Assembly (NCBI GenBank): GCA_010672925.1
Contig: JAAHFP010000015.1
Location: forward strand, 62,001 to 126,000
Direction of reading: 5' to 3'
DNA length: 64,000 nucleotides
Source of the DNA: Symploca sp. SIO1C2
Lineage (GTDB): Bacteria; Cyanobacteriota; Cyanobacteriia; Cyanobacteriales; Coleofasciculaceae
The notes beneath the pieces were generated by a model. The model saw nothing but the letters and a program-made list of their open reading frames with translations. It did not search any database and had not been told where the DNA came from. This document shows, one piece after another, positions 55,061-63,145 of this stretch (positions are counted from its first letter, which is position 1; every line of letters starts with the position of its first letter). The translations under genes and the position numbers were made by a program.

Positions 55061-55195
55061 CATAAGTAAGTAGGTGGAAATAAACCGAACTATGTTACAA
55101 AACGTAAATACGGCTCAAACTCTTACAAATGACTAATGACCAAGCACAAATGACGACCTTCACCAGTTAACTTTAATATCGCCGATCTACTTATG
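55061..55195 (+). mobile_element. Inverted-repeat-ended element, copy 1, supplying the dppB start codon
   Basis: Begins CATAAGTAAGTAGG and ends CCGATCTACTTATG, an inverted terminal pattern. Blocks AAATAAACCGAACTAT, TTACAAA and CACCAGTTAACTTTAATAT are shared with 56505-56646. The terminal ATG is the start codon of the permease. Confidence 0.75.
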
Positions 55196-56218
55196 TCTCG
55201 CTCCAAAGCTCTACAGTACTATATTCTGACCCGTCTGCTGCTAGCTCCTTTGATGCTGTGGACAATTACTACTTTGGTGTTTTTACTACTGAGAGCAACT
55301 CCTGGAGACCCGGTGGATGCAGTACTAGGGAATCGTGCTCCGGATAGTGTTAAGGAGGAGTATCGTGAGCGATTAGGACTAGCAGAGCCCTTGTGGTTGC
55401 AGTATATCCGCTATATGAGTTCTTTACTACGCCTCGACTTAGGTACTTCGATCACTAGTCAGGGAGAAACAGTTTGGGAGATTATTCAACAACATTTCCC
55501 TGCGACAGCGGAGTTGGCAGTATGTGGTATGGCGGTTGCTTTCCTAGTAGGGTTGGGGGTTGGTACTGTTGCCGCTTCCCGCAGCGGTACGGCTTGGGAT
55601 ATAGGGGGCAGGCTCTTTGGCATTATTACTTATTCCCTACCTTTGTTTTGGATGGGGATGGTTGTCCAATTAATTTTTGCGGTTCAATTGGGTTGGTTTC
55701 CCCTTGGATCTCGCTTCCCCATTGCTTCAGCAACACCAACAGGCATTACGGGGCTTTATACGGTTGATAGCCTCTTGAGTGGTAATCTGAGTCATTTTTT
55801 CACTTCTTTATACTATCTAGCTCTGCCTAGCATCACTTTAGGGCTGCTTCTGAGTGGCATCTTTGAGCGAATTGTGCGGGTGAACTTGAAGCGAACCCTT
55901 AAAGCTGATTATGTAGAAGCAGCTAGGGCTAGGGGAATTCCGGAAAGGCGAATTGTGCTGGCTCATGCCCTCAAGAATGCCATGATTCCAGTGATTACGG
56001 TTCTGGGACTAACCTTGGCTGCTTTGTTAGGAGGGGCAGTATTAACCGAAGTAACTTTTTCTTGGCCTGGGTTAGGCAATCGATTATATGATGCTATTTC
56101 TGGGCGCGATTACCCCACTGTCCAGGGAATTATGGTATTTTTCGGAGCAATTGTGGTTTTAGCTAGCATTGCGATCGATATCATCAATGCTTTAATTGAT
56201 CCACGTATTCGGTACTAA
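55193..56218 (+). CDS. Peptide/nickel-type ABC transporter permease (DppB family)
   Basis: 341 residues from ATG 55193. Six membrane spans; the DppB N-terminal block LLRATPGDPVDAVLGNRAP, RLGLAEPLWLQYIRYM, and the EAA loop YVEAARARGIPERRIVLAHALKNAMIPV that docks the ATPase. It takes part in oligopeptide or related solute import. No binding protein, second permease or ATPase gene is adjacent, which is common for scattered cyanobacterial transporters. Substrate unknown. Confidence 0.93.
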   Translation: MSRSKALQYYILTRLLLAPLMLWTITTLVFLLLRATPGDPVDAVLGNRAPDSVKEEYRERLGLAEPLWLQYIRYMSSLLRLDLGTSITSQGETVWEIIQQHFPATAELAVCGMAVAFLVGLGVGTVAASRSGTAWDIGGRLFGIITYSLPLFWMGMVVQLIFAVQLGWFPLGSRFPIASATPTGITGLYTVDSLLSGNLSHFFTSLYYLALPSITLGLLLSGIFERIVRVNLKRTLKADYVEAARARGIPERRIVLAHALKNAMIPVITVLGLTLAALLGGAVLTEVTFSWPGLGNRLYDAISGRDYPTVQGIMVFFGAIVVLASIAIDIINALIDPRIRY

Positions 56219-56345
56219 TATCATGTCTGGTTGAATACTTACACTTGGGTAGAGAGAAGGCAGAAGGCAGGAGGCAGGAGGCAGGAGGGAAGAAAGAAGG
56301 TTGCAAGGTATAAGGGAATTATCACTTTTTATCCGAACTTGATAT
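56218..56345. mobile_element. MITE-like element with heptamer core, copy 2
   Basis: Inverted relative to the 15112 element. Ends ATATCATGT and ACTTGATAT; interior carries GGCAGGA heptamers (about 56255-56290) and GAAAGAAGG/TGCAAGGTA blocks. The left end overlaps the permease stop codon. Confidence 0.8.
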
Positions 56346-56504
56346 AACGACTTTGAAGGAACAAGGTATGAGGTTTTAGATTTTAGAAGACCTTGCGCTT
56401 GAATAAAACTGTCCTGGTTGACCTATGAAGCGGGGGTCTTTTCTCAGGGTTGTACAAAAGCGCGATCGCGTCCCTTGATTCCTGTCAAACTGTTATGATG
56501 TTAG

Positions 56505-56646
56505 ATATAAGTAGGTAAGTAGAAATAAACCGAACTATTTTACAAAACCTAAGTACGGATCAAACCATTACAAATGACCAATGACCAATGACCAATGACC
56601 AATGACGATCTTCACCAGTTAACTTTAATATTGCCGATCTACTTAT
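56505..56646 (+). mobile_element. Inverted-repeat-ended element, copy 2
   Basis: Second copy of the 55061 element, ending CCGATCTACTTATG at 56646. The internal ACCAATG heptamers have grown to four or more units (56570-56606). Its terminal ATG opens a four-codon frame (MSAK) whose TGA overlaps the next gene's ATG. Confidence 0.75.
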
Positions 56647-56655
56647 GAGTGCCAA

Positions 56656-57042
56656 ATGATTTCTAATATCGATCACCTTGTGCTGACAGTTCGAGACATT
56701 GAGCAAACTGTCGAGTTCTATACAAAAGTTTTGGGAATGGAAAAAGAGGTCTTTGGCAAAGGGCGCATTGCATTGAAATTCGGTAAGCAAAAATTCAATC
56801 TTCATGAAGTAGGAAAAGAATTTGAACCAAAAGCAGCGTTTCCTACTCCTGGAGCCGCCGATATATGCCTCATCACAAAATTACCAATTCAAGAAGCATT
56901 TGATTGCGTAAAGAATAAAGGCATTGAGATTCTTGAAGGGATAGTGCCACGCACCGGTGCAAATGGGTCTATCGAGTCATTTTATTTTCGTGACCCAGAC
57001 CAAAATTTAATTGAAATATCATCATATAGAAATGCAATATAA
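56656..57042 (+). CDS. VOC family (glyoxalase/bleomycin-resistance fold) protein
   Basis: 128 residues from ATG 56656. ISNIDHLVLTVRDIEQTVEFYTKVLGM, then RIALKFGKQKFNLHEVG and SFYFRDPDQNLIEISSY are the paired beta-alpha-beta units of the vicinal-oxygen-chelate fold; His and Glu at both ends fit the metal site. Resembles the STM3117-like group. Substrate unknown. Followed 24 bp later by a GNAT gene, probably one transcript. Confidence 0.87.
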   Translation: MISNIDHLVLTVRDIEQTVEFYTKVLGMEKEVFGKGRIALKFGKQKFNLHEVGKEFEPKAAFPTPGAADICLITKLPIQEAFDCVKNKGIEILEGIVPRTGANGSIESFYFRDPDQNLIEISSYRNAI

Positions 57043-57065
57043 GTGGTTGCAAGGTTGATAGGTTA

Positions 57066-57524
57066 ATGAGCATAAACATACGTCCCTATGAATCTACTGA
57101 TTGGTCTAGATTGTGCGAAATACATGACGCATCACGTCTTGATGAACTGGGTTTAACTGTAGGTACGGATGCGTTTCTTACCCTTGAGCAAACTGCTGAC
57201 AACGAAAGTCTTTTTGATAATAAACTCTTTGTCGCAGAAGTCGATAATGTTGTGCAAGGGTTTGTTGCTTATAAAGATGAAGAACTCACTTGGCTTTACG
57301 TTGATCCGAAATTTTATAGAAAAGGAGTGGGACGTGCATTAGTTCAACATGCTGTTGCAAACTCAGCGCCAACGATGGAAATTGAGCTACTTGAAGGCAA
57401 TACACCTGCTCTGGAGCTTTATCTTTCAGAAGGCTTTAAAGTGATAGAGCGTGTAGAGGGTCAGCTTGTAGGTAATGAGGAGTTTCCAGCAGTAGGTTTT
57501 GTTTTGAGACGTGAGAATACTTAA
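57066..57524 (+). CDS. GNAT family N-acetyltransferase
   Basis: 152 residues from ATG 57066. Acetyl-CoA binding motif A is ELTWLYVDPKFYRKGVGRALVQ (RKGVGRAL loop), followed by LLEGNTPALELYLSEGFKV. A cytoplasmic acetyltransferase; substrate unknown. Likely co-transcribed with the VOC gene, a pairing typical of small detoxification or resistance cassettes. Confidence 0.87.
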   Translation: MSINIRPYESTDWSRLCEIHDASRLDELGLTVGTDAFLTLEQTADNESLFDNKLFVAEVDNVVQGFVAYKDEELTWLYVDPKFYRKGVGRALVQHAVANSAPTMEIELLEGNTPALELYLSEGFKVIERVEGQLVGNEEFPAVGFVLRRENT

Positions 57525-57952
57525 GACGGGAAAAGGTGGACATTAGCAGTAATTCTCATTGGTCTGATCCAGCAGGCGATCGCACTGTTCTTGATCCTCA
57601 CATCTTGCACCAGTACAAAAATACTGAATAAGGTTAATCAGAACAATCAATTCCAATGCTGAAGTAGTAAAATCTTATCACTACCCAACAAAGTCTGACG
57701 GATGTTGGGTCTTGTTGCCTCGACTCAACCTACATCTATTACTAGAGCGTGTTTGCAAACAGCTAGAGAAGCGAAGCATTTAGACAGTATATTTTGGATT
57801 TCATAGATTAATTATCGCCCAAATGGTATGCTGCTACAAACCATGCCACGCAAACCCTAATACTAAATTATCTAAAATATTGGGAAACTGGTAGAGTTGG
57901 GAAGGTATTAAAGAGGAGAACACTTACCTAGGTCAACCTAGAAGCCGTAATT
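57525..57952. other. Intergenic region with gene and repeat relics
   Basis: GATCGCACTGTTCTTGATCC at 57575-57596 matches 61358-61377 (the C-terminal coding end of an antitoxin-like gene), suggesting a decayed copy. ACCCAACA/GTTGGGT near 57686-57712 plus CAACCTACAT is the repeat also seen near 48880-48943. GAGCGTGTTTGCAAAC at about 57746 resembles an insertion-sequence end. Confidence 0.5.
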
Positions 57953-59389
57953 ATGGAAAAACAAATTTGGATTGCGGTAACATTTATTACCTTTCTACTA
58001 TTATTTGCAGCAGTAGGTATCTATTCAGCAAAACAAAAACAAAATACAACAACTGATTACTTACTGGCTAGTAGAAAAGTTAATCCTTGGTTAACAGGAC
58101 TATCAGCAATAGCAACACGTCATAATGGAGGTTTATTTATTGCTGCAACTGGTGCTGCCTATACTATTGGATGTTCTTTTATTTGGATCCCTGTCGCCAT
58201 AGCAATAGGAAACCATATTGCTTGGTGGTTGATCTTCAAAAAGTTGAGATTAGTTTCTCAGCAAACCAACTCGGATACAGTTTCCTCATTCTTGGGTCAA
58301 GAAAATCTGGGTAAAAACAATCAAGGACGAGCAATAACAATAATTTCAGCATTAATTATTATAGTATTTCTTGGTACTTTTGCTTCTGCCCAACTAGTAG
58401 CAGCAAGCAAAGGACTGAGCGCTATATTTGGCTGGAATTATCAAGTAGGGGTTGTTATTGGAGCTGTAATTGTAGTTATCTACTGTTTTTCAGGAGGTAT
58501 CCGTGCTTCTATCTGGACTGACTCTGTGCAGATAGTTTTAATGATAGTATCTTTATGGGTTTTATGTATAGCAGGTTTAATTGCCTGTGGAGGGTTTGGA
58601 GAACTTTGGATTAAGCTGAATGCTATTGACCCTAACCTAACAAATTGGATACCTAGAAATTTACCTTGGGGATTTTTTCCTTACTTTTTAGGATGGGTGG
58701 TAGCAGGGTTTGGCGTCGTTGGTCACCCTCATATCTTAGTAAGAGGAATGGCAATTGACTCGGCAGACAATATAGGTTTAGCTCGTAATATACAAATTTT
58801 CTGTAGTCTAATGAATTCTGTTGCAGGTTTGGGTATAGGATTAACTGCCAGAGTATTATTGCCTGACTTAATCACATCTAAGAGTGTAGAGTTAACATTG
58901 CCAAATTTATCTATGGAGTTGTTGCCAGCTGTTTTGGTCGGGTTGATGTTAGCGGGACTTTTTGCTGCCACTATTTCCACAGCAGATTCCCAAATAATAT
59001 CATGTTCTGCTGCTTTAAGCCAAGATTTATTTTCCGGTACGGCTCACTCCTATAGAAAAGCAAAGATAGCAACCCTAGCTGTGACTGCTCTTGTATTAGC
59101 GATCGCTCTAATGGCAAACAATAGTGTACTTTTTTTGGTGATTTTCTCTTGGTCAGTTTTAGCTTGCGGTTTAGGTCCGTTATTGGTATTGCGAGTATGG
59201 CAAAAACCTGTAAGTGTTCCAGTAGCAATAACAATGATGATTACTGGTATAGTTGTTTCTATAGTCTGGAACTTAGGACTTAATCTATCAAGTGCTATTT
59301 ATGAAGTATTTCCCGGTATGCTAGCAGGCTTTATTGTTTATGTACTTGCTAATTTTATGACTAAGCAAAATAAGGAACAAAGTAAGTGA
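57953..59389 (+). CDS. Sodium:solute symporter family protein
   Basis: 478 residues from ATG 57953. Twelve to thirteen membrane spans with the SSS pattern: TTDYLLASRKVNPWLTGLSA near the N-terminus, FSGGIRASIWTDSVQ in span 5, GVVGHPHILVRGMAIDSAD, and LFAATISTADSQIISCSAAL, which contributes the sodium site. Imports an organic solute with Na+. Substrate not decidable. Monocistronic. Confidence 0.9.
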   Translation: MEKQIWIAVTFITFLLLFAAVGIYSAKQKQNTTTDYLLASRKVNPWLTGLSAIATRHNGGLFIAATGAAYTIGCSFIWIPVAIAIGNHIAWWLIFKKLRLVSQQTNSDTVSSFLGQENLGKNNQGRAITIISALIIIVFLGTFASAQLVAASKGLSAIFGWNYQVGVVIGAVIVVIYCFSGGIRASIWTDSVQIVLMIVSLWVLCIAGLIACGGFGELWIKLNAIDPNLTNWIPRNLPWGFFPYFLGWVVAGFGVVGHPHILVRGMAIDSADNIGLARNIQIFCSLMNSVAGLGIGLTARVLLPDLITSKSVELTLPNLSMELLPAVLVGLMLAGLFAATISTADSQIISCSAALSQDLFSGTAHSYRKAKIATLAVTALVLAIALMANNSVLFLVIFSWSVLACGLGPLLVLRVWQKPVSVPVAITMMITGIVVSIVWNLGLNLSSAIYEVFPGMLAGFIVYVLANFMTKQNKEQSK

Positions 59390-59399
59390 TTAAGCAAAT

Positions 59400-59843
59400 C
59401 TTAAAGAAGAGATTAAAATTACCTATATATGCAAGGCAAGTAAACCGGCATTTTGGGGGACAATTCTTTTCAAATTAATCCGCAAGTTGAAGCCATTATC
59501 CTGTGTTGAACTTGGCTCATGTGTAGGAATATCCGCAGCATACCAAGGGTTTGCACTCAATCTAAACGGAAAGGGTCACCTAACTACTCTCGAAGGTTCT
59601 CCAGAAATAGCCAATATTGCCAAAGAAACCCTTGGGGCTTTAAGTCTAAACAATACATCAGTCGTAATTAGCCCATTCCATGAAACCCTAAAGAGTGTCT
59701 TGGAGTTATCAAAGCCTGTGGATTTCTTTTGTAACGACGGCCATCATGACCATTACGCAGTAATCGCAAACTTTAATACAGCTGTCTTGATGGACTTTTT
59801 TAAGTATTTTTGTACTGGTGCAAGACGTGAGTCTTGGAAATAA
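59400..59843 (+). pseudogene. Truncated SAM-dependent methyltransferase
   Basis: The recognisable part starts near 59430 and includes VELGSCVGISAAYQGFALNL (the SAM-binding GxG-like strand), LEGSPEIANIAKETL and PVDFFCNDGHHDHYAVI. After that the sequence turns into LMDFFKYFCTGARRES and stops, so the C-terminal half of the class I methyltransferase fold is lost. No convincing ATG: the frame begins with TTG. Degraded copy or a fragment left by rearrangement. Confidence 0.65.
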
Positions 59844-59954
59844 ATATAATCTTTGAAGCGCATCATTGTACTATGTTATGTTGTCTGGCATTGCTTAATC
59901 CGGGCAGTTAACAATTTTCCTGTTTTTCATTCAATAACCAGAGGGGAAACTACT

Positions 59955-60488
59955 ATGATTAAAGGAGCTCTTACAGCTAGCGTGGTCGGGGTTCTTGCTA
60001 TGGGTAGTCCGGTAATCGCGCACCCAATCACAGAAGCCGAGGTAATGGAAGCCCAGAAAATTTGGGGTAACGGCATCGTTGCCATCGGCAAAGCCTATTC
60101 AAATAATGGCAACTATGAGGCATTGGCAGCAGAGCACGTAGATACGCTCTACGGCTATGATGAAGGTACTGTCCTCTTCAAGCCGACTAAGGCTGCGACT
60201 CATCAGTTTCGCCTCACTGAAGAAGAAGCCCTCTCCTATTTCGTTGGCGGTATCATTAGTGAAGACGGCGGCTTCGCGTTGCAGCCATGGAGTGCGGTTC
60301 GCTTTGAAAATGCCGAGTTTATCACTGACACAGACTCTGCTGTTGCCATGGGCAACTACTTTTTTACGGATGCAACGACTGGTAATGAAGTGAAGGTGGA
60401 GTTCACCTTTGGGTATATTCGTGGTGACGACGGCAATCTCTTGATCAATATCCACCATTCAGCGCTCCCGTACAAACCGGCTAATTGA
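59955..60488 (+). CDS. Secreted NTF2-like protein
   Basis: ATG 59955, preceded by GAGGGG, starts a signal peptide (MIKGALTASVVGVLAMGSPV, cleaved near IAHP); the frame extends upstream to 59853 without support. About 177 residues. ITEAEVMEAQKIWGNGIVAIGKAY and TVLFKPTKAATHQFRLTEEEALSYF resemble a family often annotated as phosphoribosyl-AMP cyclohydrolase by similarity, but with an NTF2/SnoaL-like pattern. True function unknown; periplasmic or secreted. Confidence 0.65.
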   Translation: MIKGALTASVVGVLAMGSPVIAHPITEAEVMEAQKIWGNGIVAIGKAYSNNGNYEALAAEHVDTLYGYDEGTVLFKPTKAATHQFRLTEEEALSYFVGGIISEDGGFALQPWSAVRFENAEFITDTDSAVAMGNYFFTDATTGNEVKVEFTFGYIRGDDGNLLINIHHSALPYKPAN

Positions 60489-60712
60489 TGGCTTGATTCA
60501 AGAGTCCGAAGCTGAAGCTGTTGATAGCTTTTACGATCGCCACTTGATTTTCTTCTTCAAGATAATTTGGCGATCGCGGATATTCAGATTCAGTCAAAAA
60601 TACCAAATCAGGCTACCCATTGCTATGCCAAGATTCCTACTATTTTTTTCTAAAAATGTTTATATTGTTAGGAGTGATCGCTACTCTGTTAATCGCAGTA
60701 CCACCATTCTCA

Positions 60713-61006
60713 TCAAATCGATAAAGATTCTAAATCTCGATAGCCACTGATAATCCGGACAACATCAATACCGTCTGATCGCGGGAAATAGAAAACAATA
60801 TAGTTATTAACGACAAAATCTCGCAAATTAACCTTAATTTCGCCATAATTTTTTCCCATATTTGGGAATTGAGCAACTTTGCGGCATTTCTCTCGGACAT
60901 TTTCAAAGAATTTAACTGCAAAATCTCTATTGGTTTCTGACATCGATTCACAAATAGCTTCTAAATCTGCGATTGCCTTTTCCGATAATGAATAAGTTTT
61001 CATCAT
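60713..61006 (-). CDS. RelE/ParE-type toxin
   Basis: 97 residues from ATG 61006. YSLSEKAIADLEAICES, then FENVREKCRKVAQFPNMGKNY and LRDFVVNNYIVFYFPRSDGIDVVRIISGYRDL match the ParE/RelE fold (beta-hairpin plus two helices). Starts 11 bp after the antitoxin gene. Type II toxin acting on gyrase or ribosomes; target not decidable. Confidence 0.87.
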   Translation of the reverse strand: MMKTYSLSEKAIADLEAICESMSETNRDFAVKFFENVREKCRKVAQFPNMGKNYGEIKVNLRDFVVNNYIVFYFPRSDGIDVVRIISGYRDLESLSI

Positions 61007-61017
61007 TAACCATCAGA

Positions 61018-61254
61018 TTATTGCTGTAACTGATTTAAGAGGCGATCGAAAACCTGTTCCCCATCTGTAACACGACCTTGTGCGATCTGCTCTGCACCAA
61101 CTGCTATTTGTTGGCGCAATTGAGTCAAACGTTCTTCCCTTGCTTCTAACAACTGTAGTCCAGCTAAAATCAACTCATCTGCAGACTCATAACGCCCTCT
61201 CGCAAGTTGCTCTGTAATCAGTTTTTCGGTTGCCGGTGTGAGAGATAAACTCAT
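61018..61254 (-). CDS. ParD-type antitoxin
   Basis: 78 residues from ATG 61254. SLTPATEKLITEQLARGRYESADELILAGLQLLEAREERL is a ribbon-helix-helix DNA-binding/dimerisation region of ParD type, with an extended acidic tail that wraps the toxin. Gene order antitoxin-toxin and short spacing support a type II pair that autoregulates its own promoter. Confidence 0.85.
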   Translation of the reverse strand: MSLSLTPATEKLITEQLARGRYESADELILAGLQLLEAREERLTQLRQQIAVGAEQIAQGRVTDGEQVFDRLLNQLQQ

Positions 61255-61339
61255 AGGATCATTCTCAATTGTGCAGATTAGCTCAATTATACTAAGAAAT
61301 TTCGAGCCAAAGGATGCTGTGAGTTGTCCTCTGGTCTAC

Positions 61340-61582
61340 CTAAAGTCTGAAAGTGGGATCGCACTGTTCTTGATCCTCACGACGAGAACGAGATACCCAA
61401 ACTTGAGCATCCTCTCCCAGCAGAGGGTATGGAGACGTACCGGCCAGATCTAGCCATCTGCGCTTGGGTTGTTGCAACTCTCGCTGTTTCAGCCGATTGG
61501 TGATATGGCTGATAATCTCCAATTGCTCTGGAGTTGAAAGTTGATCGATGCTACGGAGTACTTCTTCAAGGTGGGGGGACAT
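61340..61582 (-). CDS. Orphan antitoxin-like small protein
   Basis: 80 residues from ATG 61582. LEEVLRSIDQLSTPEQLEIISHITNRLKQRE followed by RRWLDLAGTSPYPLLGEDAQVWVSRSRRE resembles the short cyanobacterial antitoxin-like proteins often found upstream of PIN or MazF-type toxins. No toxin gene follows, and the tail (EDQEQCDPTFRL) looks rearranged; its DNA is partly repeated at 57575-57596. Confidence 0.55.
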   Translation of the reverse strand: MSPHLEEVLRSIDQLSTPEQLEIISHITNRLKQRELQQPKRRWLDLAGTSPYPLLGEDAQVWVSRSRREDQEQCDPTFRL

Positions 61583-61953
61583 GGCTTCTTTATTAATCTA
61601 ACAGTAGATTGCGATCGCTCTTTTCTCAGTCAAAACAATTCAAAATCTGCCGGACTCCGTCCCGCTGCGCTCTCACGTTAGCGAAGCGGCGCGTAAGCGC
61701 AGTGTAGCGTTAGCGTCTACGCTTGGCTCACCATGCTACGCAAACAAAATTATCAATTCAAAATTGAAGACAATAAGTGGGGGCTTGTACCCACCAGTAA
61801 TTGAAGACCACCCAATCAAAGATTATGGTAGGGGTTTGTACCCACAATTAATCAATTCAAAATTATCTTTTCCTACATTTTGAATTTTGAATTTTGAATT
61901 TTGAATTCAAAAAACGGTCACTGGTGTTTTGGATTTCATTTTGTTCTAATATA
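61583..61953. repeat. Repeat-rich intergenic DNA
   Basis: It holds GCGTAGC/CGTTAGCG-type inverted repeats (61660-61745), then near-repeated TTTGTACCCAC segments and a TTTTGAA heptamer array (61877-61905). No gene. Confidence 0.7.
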
Positions 61954-62769
61954 TTATCTTTTTTTTCTAGCAACGTGAACAGCAGAAAGAAATGAGAGTT
62001 GTATGCTATCTCCAAATTTCTCCAATTTTTCGCGCAACCTTGTAAAGAGCAATTCCTTTGTTTGTGTTTCTAGTTTCCGAAGAGTACTTAGAAGATTCAG
62101 GTATTCATCAATACGATAAGTAACTTCACACGGGATTTGCTCAGTGACCAATTCCTTAAAACAACCAGAGTCTACAATATCTTGTCCAAATCCCCTTAAA
62201 ATCTCTGATTGAGTTTCAGCTCCTTCATATCGCACCAGTGAGGGGGCATAGGCTTGATAGATTTCCTCAATTGCCTGATAAATTTCAAATCTTGGTTCGG
62301 GGGTCATATTCCATAACAAAATCAGAAAACCATTATCTTTTAATGCTTCTGCTGACCTGGCATATCTAATCTCTGGTGGTATCCAGTGAAAAGCATTGGC
62401 AAATAGAACAGCGTTGAATTGATTTGCTTCCATCTGCCACTCTTCAAATGTACTATTGTAAATCTCAACGTTTGGATAGGATAGACAGTTATGTTGTGCT
62501 AAATGGTGAAAGTCTTGATTTGGCTCAATACACTTTATTAAAAAGCCGAATTGAGCAAAAGCTACTGTCGCATTTCCTGGCCCACAACCAACCTCAAGGA
62601 TTGATGCATCTGGAGAAAGTTTGGCTAGAGTGATAGCACGACTGATATGTTCTTTAGGATAAGATGGTCTGGCACGGTAGTAGATTTTTGCAACGGGAGA
62701 ATACCAGGTTTTCTTCTGAGCAATATCTATAGAATATGCTGCTTTTCTTGATTTTTCAGATTCTTTCAT
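61954..62769 (-). CDS. SAM-dependent methyltransferase (class I)
   Basis: Start taken as ATG 62769 (MKESEKSRKAAYSID); a TTG at 62808 is upstream. About 271 residues. ASILEVGCGPGNATVAFAQFG is the SAM-binding motif I, FNAVLFANAFHWIPPE motif II and FLILLWNMTPEPRF motif III. Typical small-molecule methyltransferase of the Methyltransf_11 type; substrate unknown. Monocistronic. Confidence 0.9.
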   Translation of the reverse strand: MKESEKSRKAAYSIDIAQKKTWYSPVAKIYYRARPSYPKEHISRAITLAKLSPDASILEVGCGPGNATVAFAQFGFLIKCIEPNQDFHHLAQHNCLSYPNVEIYNSTFEEWQMEANQFNAVLFANAFHWIPPEIRYARSAEALKDNGFLILLWNMTPEPRFEIYQAIEEIYQAYAPSLVRYEGAETQSEILRGFGQDIVDSGCFKELVTEQIPCEVTYRIDEYLNLLSTLRKLETQTKELLFTRLREKLEKFGDSIQLSFLSAVHVARKKR

Positions 62770-62808
62770 AACTGGTTTGTGCACACAATGAGAGGATGTT
62801 TTACGCAA

Positions 62809-63145
62809 ATCGTTGGTAATTATCTATTCAACTCTCTATTGGCAGATATGATGTAGCCTTACTCTCCAGGTTCATCAATACCAATATTGAATTTAACAAT
62901 AGTTTGCAATCTATCGTAGTCTCCTTTTCTGAATCAAGTTTTGCGTACTATTTGGCTTAAACAGGGTATAATCGACCTATAAAACCCGAGCAATGCTCCC
63001 CCCAGGTTATCGTTTGGGCGGGTTTTGATCGGAATATTCGGGTCAAAATGCCTAGATTGTCGCTAAACCCGCCCCTACAAATCGCAACTCCATTTTTGGA
63101 TAAACACTCGATTCATTTGGCTTCGTCTACTCTTTACATGATGAC
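62809..63145. other. Intergenic region with a dispersed element
   Basis: It includes the fourth GGGCGGGTTTTG...GCTAAACCCGCCCCTAC element (about 63022-63079). Nothing else recognised. Confidence 0.6.

Noticed and set aside
60493-60750. 85-codon plus-strand frame after the secreted NTF2-like gene
   Set aside because: No conserved feature, overlaps the end of the ParE-like gene, and composition suggests non-coding DNA.
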